64,000 nucleotides of DNA. It comes from a bacterium (GTDB lineage: Bacteria; Actinomycetota; Acidimicrobiia; Spongiisociales; JAENVV01). Every line of letters begins with the position of its first letter. Position 1 is the stretch's first letter. Shown one piece after another: positions 1 through 6,339 of the stretch. The position numbers and the translations under genes were made by a program. The stretch spans positions 3,810 to 67,809 of the forward strand of contig JAHEDI010000014.1 in assembly GCA_024641305.1 (NCBI GenBank), in the 5' to 3' direction. The notes under the pieces were generated by a model, which saw only the letters and a program-made list of their open reading frames with translations, had not been told where the DNA came from and made no database searches.

Positions 1-98
1 TCAACACCAATCGAGTCACCAACTTGCTTGGCCCAGGACAGAATGGTTCCTTCGGTCACCGTTTCACCGAGTTGGGGCATTGCGACGTTTGTAGCCAT
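1..98 (-). CDS. 2-oxoacid dehydrogenase E2 (dihydrolipoamide acyltransferase), N-terminal fragment
   Basis: Only the first 32 codons lie inside the window and the gene runs off the left edge. Translation starts at an ATG preceded by AGGAG at 5-nt spacing and reads MATNVAMPQLGETVTEGTI, which is the first strand region of a lipoyl domain. E2 enzymes carry lipoate and transfer the acyl group to CoA in 2-oxoglutarate, pyruvate or branched-chain 2-oxoacid dehydrogenase complexes. It lies 8 nt downstream of lpd (E3) on the same strand, so the two are very probably co-transcribed. The substrate (sucB, bkdC or another) cannot be told from this fragment. Confidence 0.85.
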   Translation of the reverse strand, partial: MATNVAMPQLGETVTEGTILSWAKQVGDSIGV

Positions 99-106
99 GA
101 GAACTC

Positions 107-1477
107 CTAGTGCAGGCTTCGACCGGTTGACGAGATCAGGGTCTCACCTACGGCTTCGGACAGGGTTGGGTGTGCGTGGATGAAAGCGGCTGCCTCCGCA
201 GGCAGCGCCTCCCAACCAACGCTGTACATAAGTTCGTGAATCATCTCTCCGGCGTGAGGGCCGACTATTGAGGCTCCGACAATTGGTCCGTCCTTCTCGA
301 CAACGATTCGGACCGTCCCCTTGTTCTCCCCCACAATGATCGCCCGGCCCACGCCCATGAATGAGTGGTCGTGTACCTCGACGTCGAGGCCCTTTTCCTT
401 GGCGACTTCTTCGGACCAGCCGACCTCGGCAACCTCGGGATGGGTATAGATCACATTGGGGAGCGCCTGGTAGTTGACCGGAGCCGGTTCGGCGGTGGCG
501 ATGAACGTTATGGCCGCGATGCCTTCGGCAAAGGCCCCGTGGGCCAGGCCGGGAACGCCCGCCAGTACATCTCCAACGGCGTAGACGCCCGGCTCGGCGG
601 TCATTTGGGTTTGTCGATCGGCGTGGATGTAGCCGCGCTCGGTTTCGACTTTGGTCGTTTCCAAGCCGATGTCGCTCGTAAGCGGGCCCCGCCCAACGGC
701 GACCAATACGGTGTCGACCTCAACGGACTCATCGCCAAACCCCACCGTGACACTGCCGGCGCCAACCACCGGCGGGGCGACTGACACGCCGAGATGGAAC
801 TTTACTCCCCGGCGCTTCAACGCTTTTTGCAGTTCATTGGCTGCGGGGGTATCGACTCCCGGGACGATCCGGTCGAGAATGTCAAACACGTGAACTTCCG
901 AGCCGAGGTCGACCAGCATCGAAGCGAACTCACACCCGATGATCCCAGCTCCGATGATGGCCACTCTGGCGGGCTGAGCCCCCCAATCGAGAGCGTGATC
1001 GGACGAAACAATGTGAACACCGTCGAAGTCGTAATTGGGAATGGATCTCGGTACCGATCCGGTCGCCACGATAACGTTGCGAGCTTCGAGCACCTGCTCC
1101 TCGCCGCCCTTGTTGACAATCACCCGGCCGGGACCGTCCAGACGGCCGAAGCCATCGATTACGTCGACTTTGCGTTGCTTCAGGAGTCCGGACAGACCCT
1201 TGACCAGGCCGGTGACGACCTGATTTTTTCGGGCAAGGCCGGCTGACCAGTCGAATGTCGGCTCGGAGGCAATGACGCCGAACTCGGCGGCGCGTTTGAC
1301 GGTCGTAAACACTTCAGCCGCCTGTAACCAGGTTTTAGCCGGGATACATCCGCGAACCAGGCAGGTTCCGCCTACCGAATCCTTCTCGACGAGCGCCACG
1401 GATAAGCCGAAGTTGTGCGCGTAGAGAGCGGACGCGTATCCACCCGGTCCACCACCGATAATGACGACGTCGTACAC
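107..1477 (-). CDS. lpdA: Dihydrolipoamide dehydrogenase (E3)
   Basis: This flavoprotein reoxidises dihydrolipoamide on E2 with NAD+. The protein (456 aa from the chosen start) shows the N-terminal FAD motif VVIIGGGPGGYASAL, the redox-active disulfide GGTCLVRGCIP, a central NAD-binding GAGIIGCEFA, and the C-terminal HAHPTLSEA His-Glu catalytic dyad typical of E3. The longest ORF begins 10 codons upstream, but GGAGG lies just before an in-frame GTG at 1477, which puts the Rossmann strand at the usual distance from the N-terminus, so I chose that. It is followed by E2, and a GNAT gene diverges upstream. Confidence 0.95.
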   Translation of the reverse strand: MYDVVIIGGGPGGYASALYAHNFGLSVALVEKDSVGGTCLVRGCIPAKTWLQAAEVFTTVKRAAEFGVIASEPTFDWSAGLARKNQVVTGLVKGLSGLLKQRKVDVIDGFGRLDGPGRVIVNKGGEEQVLEARNVIVATGSVPRSIPNYDFDGVHIVSSDHALDWGAQPARVAIIGAGIIGCEFASMLVDLGSEVHVFDILDRIVPGVDTPAANELQKALKRRGVKFHLGVSVAPPVVGAGSVTVGFGDESVEVDTVLVAVGRGPLTSDIGLETTKVETERGYIHADRQTQMTAEPGVYAVGDVLAGVPGLAHGAFAEGIAAITFIATAEPAPVNYQALPNVIYTHPEVAEVGWSEEVAKEKGLDVEVHDHSFMGVGRAIIVGENKGTVRIVVEKDGPIVGASIVGPHAGEMIHELMYSVGWEALPAEAAAFIHAHPTLSEAVGETLISSTGRSLH

Positions 1478-1577
1478 AAATCCTCCGCAGGTAAAAGGCG
1501 TGGTCACAGCCTAGGCGATTCTGCAGAGTCGGGTTTTCGAAAGAATTGAGAGGCTCACCTCTCCCGATCGACCTAGC

Positions 1578-1982
1578 GTGACGACCATGACTGTGCGATA
1601 TGAATGGCGTGGTGACTTCGAAAACGCCGAGCTGAATGAACTGCATGCCGAAGGGTTCGACCACCGGATTCTTGACGAGGACTGGGACGCCCAGGTGCGC
1701 CGTCACAGCCTCGGGTGGGTTTGTGCCTATGCCGGAACCGACTTGGTCGGTTTTGTCAACGTTGCCTGGGACGGCGGGGTCCACGCCTTTGTCCTCGACA
1801 CGCTTGTCAGGTCCGACATGCGACACAGCGGAATCGGCACAAGCCTCGTGGCAGAGGCCACCGGGCGCGCCCGTGATGCCGGATGCGAGTGGCTCCACGT
1901 CGACTTCGACGATCACTTGCGAGAGCTCTACTTCGACAGATGCGGCTTCGTTCCGACCAACGCCGGTCTCATCCAACTGTAA
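1578..1982 (+). CDS. GNAT-family N-acetyltransferase
   Basis: A 134-aa single-domain acetyltransferase. The acetyl-CoA pyrophosphate loop is visible as RHSGIGTSLVAEA (the Q/R-x-x-G-x-G/A motif), preceded by a beta-4 strand AFVLDTLV and followed by a C-terminal FYF-like segment LYFDRCGFVPT. The substrate is unknown; small GNATs acetylate amines of antibiotics, polyamines or protein N-termini. Start is GTG 1578, with an ATG three codons later as an alternative. It diverges from lpdA across about 100 nt, which must hold both promoters. A small lipoprotein gene lies downstream. Confidence 0.85.
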   Translation: MTTMTVRYEWRGDFENAELNELHAEGFDHRILDEDWDAQVRRHSLGWVCAYAGTDLVGFVNVAWDGGVHAFVLDTLVRSDMRHSGIGTSLVAEATGRARDAGCEWLHVDFDDHLRELYFDRCGFVPTNAGLIQL

Positions 1983-2048
1983 ACCGGTCGTGGCTTTCGG
2001 GCTTGCTATAGACTCGGTGCTTCCCAGCGTCGTTACACGGAGGCCGAG

Positions 2049-2399
2049 ATTCGCAGCAGGGCAGTCGTTTTTGCGGTAGCGAGCCTGCTCGGCGCTTGCT
2101 CGTCCGGGGGCGGGCACAACCCGGCGTTCTTGTCCGTTGTCGTGCGGCAGTCGGATGCGGCGTGCGACTCCGGTCAGATGTGCGTCGAGGTCCGAGTACT
2201 GGTGGATGGCACTCGCTCAGGGCGCGGGTCATGTGAGCTGTTCGGACCGGGTGATCCTGACGACCTGGAGCCACTGGCCACCAACCCCGATGTGCAGATG
2301 AAGCCCGGCGAGCCAGCTACGTGGTCGGTCACCGTGTCCGCTGACGAGTACGACCTGAGCGACCTGAACCCGGTGTGTTCGCCGATGAGCGAGGGCTGA
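2049..2399 (+). CDS. Small secreted lipoprotein, unknown function, probable ATT start
   Basis: The ORF track starts this frame at a TTG (2130), but the frame is open upstream to the GNAT stop and encodes a lipoprotein signal: basic RSR, a hydrophobic stretch, then the lipobox LLGAC with Cys17. The only plausible initiator before the signal is ATT at 2049, which has GGAGG five bases upstream; no ATG, GTG or TTG occurs there. The mature part (about 100 aa) contains several Cys, and stretches such as VLVDGTRSG and PGEPATWSVTV look like a small beta-rich extracytoplasmic domain. No family was recognised. Confidence 0.6.
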   Translation: MRSRAVVFAVASLLGACSSGGGHNPAFLSVVVRQSDAACDSGQMCVEVRVLVDGTRSGRGSCELFGPGDPDDLEPLATNPDVQMKPGEPATWSVTVSADEYDLSDLNPVCSPMSEG

Positions 2400-2779
2400 G
2401 CCTGCTCGGTTCTACCGGCGCCCCCGTTGAAAAGCCCTCGTTGACAGCGGGGCGGCGGGGACTTCCCCCGGTTGCCGCGCGGTGCAGGCAAGACCTGCCG
2501 GGAGTGAACGTGGGTCTACTGTCGGTAGCTGGAGACTTTCCCCTTGATCGATTTCGGCTCGGCTCAGTGGGCAAACCGACGAGATCAACCCTGAACGCGG
2601 ACGTGGCTACCAGGCAACACGACTGACAGTTAGACGGGTTGCACGATCTGGGCGTCGCCGCGCAACTCGAAAGCGACGCTTTGTCGCTCCTTGAGGGTCG
2701 TCGGATGGGGCTGGGGTTGGTTGCAGTCGGTGGGAGCTAGCTCCCAAAGTTGGCGGTGATAAGTCACGACCGGATCGGT
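2400..2779. other. Non-coding gap between lipoprotein and HNH gene
   Basis: This 380-nt stretch contains only short overlapping ORFs with no recognisable motif. The one structured element I see is the perfect 16-bp palindrome listed separately, 34 nt past the HNH stop. A weaker AGCGAC/GTCGCT inverted repeat lies near 2680-2700 but has no T-run. No clear gene remnant was found. Confidence 0.5.
2731..2746. repeat. Perfect 16-bp palindrome
   Basis: TGGGAGCTAGCTCCCA is a perfect inverted repeat with no loop, lying 34 nt beyond the stop codon of the HNH gene. No T-run follows on either strand, so it does not look like an intrinsic terminator. It could be a protein-binding or recombination site. 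Confidence 0.5.
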
Positions 2780-3883
2780 CTAGTGGTTGGGTGGGGCACG
2801 GTCGGGGCGTTGGAGTCGGAGTCGTTGTCTTGGTGAGTCGGGGTTGATGGTGAACCCGCGCTGATGGATCACGACGTGATGGTGGAACCAACAGAGGGTG
2901 ACGAGGTTGTCGGCGTCGGTGGGTCCTCCGTCGGCCCAGTGGACCCGATGGTGGACTTGGAGCCGGTAGCGGGAGTTGCACCCGTCAACCGCGCAGCCGT
3001 CGTCACGACCCATCACGGTCCGGCGAAGCCGACGGGGAATCTTGGGTGACCGGTGGCCGACGTTGAGGGTTTCACCATCGGGACCGAGGGCTACCAGGTC
3101 GATGCCGGCACCGGTGCAGATGAGTTCATCGATGGTGTTGGGTCCGACGATTGGACCGGCCGGAACGTACCCGTTTGAGGAGTATCGGGTGTCAACGAAC
3201 ACCACCAGATCCGCTACCGACGTTGGGCGGTCACCGTCGACGGGGGTGGTGGTGCGGGTTCCGGAGGTGGTGAGTGAGTCCTGGGCGATCGATACGAGGG
3301 CGTCAGCGTTGCGGGTCGCCCGCGAATCGTCCTGTGACTCGGTGGGGAACGTATCGGCCCGCCCGAACAGGGCATCCTGAACAACTGCCCCGTCGAGACC
3401 GGCCAACTGCCCCCACAATTTCCAAACACTCTGATCCAGGTTGGGTTGCAGGGTCAGGAACCGGGCGGCGTGGGCGTCTTGTTCGGCAACCCGGGTGAGG
3501 CGGATTTCTTTGGCAACTAGCCGGCAGATTCCCGAAATGTCCAAATGGGCGACGTCGCCGATGGTGTGGGTGGTGCGGACCACCTGCTCGGCCCGCTCGA
3601 AGGACACGTCACCAGCCGCCAACGAGCCGAGCACGTCGGGTCGGTCAACCATTCGTTTCGTGACCGCCACCAACCGTTTGGCCGTGTGCGCTGACAGGTC
3701 GGCTCGGGAACTGACCCACTCGGCCATCGTCCGGCATCCATCGGCGTGGTGGACCTGGCGGGTATCGAGTTCGGCCAACCGAATGGCTTGGCGGGCCCGG
3801 AGGCGGCCGATCAGCCGTTCGTCAGCCACAAAATCTTGTTCGAGTTGATCGGTGGTAACCGATCGCAAACCATCGTGTTCCAT
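2780..3883 (-). CDS. 13E12-type (DUF222) HNH endonuclease family protein
   Basis: A 367-aa protein with the two-part layout of the actinobacterial 13E12 repeat family: a helical DUF222 region (about residues 1-250, e.g. RTMAEWVSSRADLSAHTA) and a C-terminal HNH nuclease. The nuclease shows two Cys (CAVDGC), the catalytic QVHHRVHWADGG block, and NLVTLCWFHH. These genes occur in many copies in some actinobacteria and are thought to be mobile or selfish, although their reaction is poorly defined. The residues of the HNH site look intact. The gene sits in an otherwise gene-poor patch with a palindrome on one side and short dispersed repeats on the other, consistent with insertion. Confidence 0.88.
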   Translation of the reverse strand: MEHDGLRSVTTDQLEQDFVADERLIGRLRARQAIRLAELDTRQVHHADGCRTMAEWVSSRADLSAHTAKRLVAVTKRMVDRPDVLGSLAAGDVSFERAEQVVRTTHTIGDVAHLDISGICRLVAKEIRLTRVAEQDAHAARFLTLQPNLDQSVWKLWGQLAGLDGAVVQDALFGRADTFPTESQDDSRATRNADALVSIAQDSLTTSGTRTTTPVDGDRPTSVADLVVFVDTRYSSNGYVPAGPIVGPNTIDELICTGAGIDLVALGPDGETLNVGHRSPKIPRRLRRTVMGRDDGCAVDGCNSRYRLQVHHRVHWADGGPTDADNLVTLCWFHHHVVIHQRGFTINPDSPRQRLRLQRPDRAPPNH

Positions 3884-4062
3884 TCCCCAACCATACGACC
3901 CGACAGTGACAAAAACCGCCCCAATACGCCCATCCGCAAGGGGTTTTCAAAGAAATCTTGGACGAACTGGGTTCAGATGCCCAGGCCATTGCAGCCGGAC
4001 GTCTCACTCCCTCCATTCGGTGAAACCGTCCGCTCTCTGCTGAGGCCAGAACCCCCTCTGGC

Positions 4063-4079
4063 GTCACTGCATCGTTGAA
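4063..4079 (+). repeat. Short direct repeat, copy 1
   Basis: GTCACTGCATCGTTGAA, first of three near-identical copies in this non-coding stretch. A 6-bp hairpin GCCAGA-ACCCCC-TCTGGC ends directly before it. Confidence 0.6.
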
Positions 4080-4171
4080 TCGTCACCGGGCCCAAACCCG
4101 CCTAGCTCGAAGGCCCGCAACAACCTGACCCTAGACAAGAGACCCTTCAACAGCAGTCGGACACGCTGCGA

Positions 4172-4189
4172 GTCACTGCATCATTGAAA
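4172..4189 (+). repeat. Short direct repeat, copy 2
   Basis: GTCACTGCATCATTGAAA differs from copy 1 at one internal position over the shared 17 nt. It starts 109 nt after copy 1. Confidence 0.6.
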
Positions 4190-4260
4190 CGACCCCCAAC
4201 TCAGATGCCCGCGTAATCGCACCTCCCGCCAACCCCCAAATAGACGTCGGCTTGGTGTCA

Positions 4261-4278
4261 GTCGCTGCATCGTTGAAA
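4261..4278 (+). repeat. Short direct repeat, copy 3
   Basis: GTCGCTGCATCGTTGAAA differs from copy 1 at one internal position over the shared 17 nt. It starts 89 nt after copy 2. The sequences between copies are not obviously repeated. Confidence 0.6.
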
Positions 4279-4418
4279 GGGAGTTCGGATTAGACCGCCG
4301 GCTGGGATCGACCCTGACCAGTGAGGCCTCGACACTAGGAAGCGAACGACTCAAAAGAGGCGAAGGTGGCGCCACCAAACGGATCCACATCGGCCGATTT
4401 CTCATCAGGACAGACCGG

Positions 4419-4424
4419 TACAAT
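4419..4424 (+). promoter_or_regulatory. Probable -10 box of a leaderless transcript
   Basis: TACAAT lies 6 nt before the GTG start of the microprotein ORF, placing the expected transcription start at or next to the start codon. No Shine-Dalgarno is present and the -35 region is weak, as is common for actinobacterial leaderless promoters. Confidence 0.5.
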
Positions 4425-4430
4425 TACCGC

Positions 4431-4541
4431 GTGAAAACCCGTTATTTACTGTTTTGGTCAATCGGCCTGCTGGTGGTCATCCTGGCGGCCTCGGCGATCT
4501 GGTTCATCACTGATCCATTCGGGTTCCTCGACGCCACCTAG
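4431..4541 (+). CDS. 36-residue single-span membrane microprotein
   Basis: This ORF is too short for the supplied track. It begins GTG AAA ACC CGT and encodes a basic N-terminus (MKTRY), one strongly hydrophobic span (about residues 6-27, starting LLFWSIGLLVVILAAS), and a short acidic tail ending FLDAT. The pattern of charged start, membrane helix, short tail and TAG stop is what a real membrane microprotein looks like. The TACAAT box six bases upstream supports leaderless expression. Its stop lies 3 nt from the stop of the convergent alpha-glucosidase gene, so it fills the available space exactly. It includes a TTA leucine codon. Function is unknown. Confidence 0.6.
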   Translation: MKTRYLLFWSIGLLVVILAASAIWFITDPFGFLDAT

Positions 4542-4544
4542 TGC

Positions 4545-6161
4545 TCAGGTACGAACGACCACCGCTCCGTGCGGTTCGATGGTCCATGATCCGTCGGCAC
4601 GACCATCACGAAAATCCGTCGAAACCAACACGTCGCCCGATACGGCTACAGCAACCGAATCCCGTCCGAAGTTGACGCAGACGATTACCCGTTCGTCTGC
4701 CGTTACCCGTTCATACATGAGGACGTCGTCGTTTCCTGATGGGAGGTCTCGTTGGTCGCCGACGCTCAAGGCTTCGGACGATCGCCGGACCGCCAAGAGT
4801 CGCCGGTACAGATTCAATACAGAACCCGGATCGGCCAACTGTGCTTCGACGTTACGGTTCTCCAGATCAGGACCCATGGGCAACCAGGTCTTGGGTGAGG
4901 ACGAAAACCCGCCCTCGGCAGTCCATTGCATCGGCGTCCGACAACCGTCGCGGCTCACCCCTTCAAGATTCTGCCCCCAGGGATCGAGGTCCAGGTCCGA
5001 AGACCCTTCCAGCATGCCGAGTTCGTCACCGTAATACATCGTCGCGGTACCTCGAACCGTCAGAAGCAGAACCGCCAAGCGTCGAATGGAATCGACGCCG
5101 TATCGCTTGGCAAGGCGCGGCTCATCGTGGTTACCAATGACATAGTTTGGCCAGGCACCATCCGGTAAGACTCTCTCTTGAGCAGCCACGACCGCCCGCA
5201 CGGAAGCCGGGTCGGAGGCCCGATTGAGGAGCGCAAAGTTGAATGGCTGATGCATCTCGTCGAGGTTGGCACCAAAGTAGGTCGCCCATTCCTCCCAGTC
5301 GAAGATGTGGGCCTCGCCAATCGTGTACCGATCTTCGTACTCGTCAGTGACAGCGCGCAACCGCCGGTAAAGCGGATGAATATCCTCGTGAGCCTTTGAA
5401 TACAGATGGTCGAGCGTCCCAAACTCTCCCATCGGCTTGTAGTGGTCTGACGGGGCGTTGGGATCGGCGAGTGGATTGTCACGCATCTCCGGGTCCTTGA
5501 CGAGGTAATGGGCAACGTCTATTCGAAACCCATCCACGCCACGATCCATCCAGAAACGGAGGACGTCGAACATGGCGGCCTCAACATCGGGATTCCGCCA
5601 GTTCAGATCCGGCTGCTCCTTCAGGAACGTGTGGAGGTAATACTGCCCGGTCGGTTCGTGCCACTCCCAGGCTCTTCCTCCGAAGACACTCAGCCAGTTG
5701 TTCGGCTCGGACCCGTCGCTCTTGGGGTCGGCCCAGACATACCAGTCCCGTTTGTCGTTGTCCCGGGAACTGGCGGACTCAATGAACCATGGGTGCTGAT
5801 CGGAAGAATGGTTCGGCACATAATCAACGATCACTCGAATTCCGGCCGCGTGGAAATCCTTGACGAGGCGATCGAAGTCTTCGAGGGTTCCATATTCGGA
5901 GGCAACGTTTACGTAGTCGGCTACGTCGTAACCGAAGTCTTTCTGTGGCGACGGATAAAACGGCGACAGCCAGATAGCATCAACACCGAGCACCTCTGAC
6001 AGATACGGGAGCTTTTGGCGGATCCCCTCCAGGTCACCGATTCCGTTCCCGGTCGAGTCCGCAAACGACCGTGGGTAAATCTGATAGACGACCCCGGTCC
6101 ACCAGGCAGGCCGTCCGTCATTGCCTCGAGGGCCGCCGTATCGATAGGGGTTCTGTCCCAC
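4545..6161 (-). CDS. GH13 alpha-glucosidase / oligo-alpha-glucosidase
   Basis: A 538-aa GH13 enzyme predicted to hydrolyse terminal alpha-glucosidic bonds of small oligosaccharides or disaccharides. The N-terminal WWTGVVYQIYPRSFADS block, region I DYVPNHSSDQHPWF, nucleophile Asp215 in GFRIDVA, acid/base Glu283 in TIGEAH and the third Asp346 in VIGNHDEPRLA are all present. Length fits oligo-1,6-glucosidase and alpha-glucosidase relatives, and there is no signal peptide, so it is cytoplasmic. It diverges from treS-mak across about 180 nt, suggesting a joint role in maltose/trehalose turnover. Exact linkage preference cannot be read from the sequence. Confidence 0.92.
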   Translation of the reverse strand: MGQNPYRYGGPRGNDGRPAWWTGVVYQIYPRSFADSTGNGIGDLEGIRQKLPYLSEVLGVDAIWLSPFYPSPQKDFGYDVADYVNVASEYGTLEDFDRLVKDFHAAGIRVIVDYVPNHSSDQHPWFIESASSRDNDKRDWYVWADPKSDGSEPNNWLSVFGGRAWEWHEPTGQYYLHTFLKEQPDLNWRNPDVEAAMFDVLRFWMDRGVDGFRIDVAHYLVKDPEMRDNPLADPNAPSDHYKPMGEFGTLDHLYSKAHEDIHPLYRRLRAVTDEYEDRYTIGEAHIFDWEEWATYFGANLDEMHQPFNFALLNRASDPASVRAVVAAQERVLPDGAWPNYVIGNHDEPRLAKRYGVDSIRRLAVLLLTVRGTATMYYGDELGMLEGSSDLDLDPWGQNLEGVSRDGCRTPMQWTAEGGFSSSPKTWLPMGPDLENRNVEAQLADPGSVLNLYRRLLAVRRSSEALSVGDQRDLPSGNDDVLMYERVTADERVIVCVNFGRDSVAVAVSGDVLVSTDFRDGRADGSWTIEPHGAVVVRT

Positions 6162-6339
6162 AGCCGTTCAGATTAGTAGGTGGGCAACCCGACAGATACG
6201 TCGCCGCCGGTCGCTCGTAGAACCGTCGAAAGACATAGAAAAGGAGACCTGGGCGGAAGCTGTCGCCGGGCCGATGAGGGGATCCGGCCAGCTGAAGGGC
6301 GCAACCACCCGGATTGCGCACCTAGTCTGCGTGAAGCCT

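Larger units (their letters stand above)
3884..4430. other. Long non-coding region with dispersed short repeats
   Basis: This 547-nt stretch separates the HNH gene from the microprotein gene. ORFs here (e.g. 3822-4067 minus) are short and lack motifs. It carries three copies of an approximately 17-nt repeat (listed separately), a GCCAGA/TCTGGC hairpin immediately before the first copy, and a -10-like TACAAT at the right end. No tRNA-like or IS-like sequence was seen. Confidence 0.55.

Noticed and set aside
1335-2117. 260-aa minus-strand ORF overlapping lpd and the GNAT gene
   Set aside because: It is antisense to two well-supported genes, has no domain motif and an unusual composition; it is a shadow ORF.
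4063-4278. CRISPR-like array
   Set aside because: Only three short, degenerate repeats with uneven 70-90 nt spacers and no cas genes.
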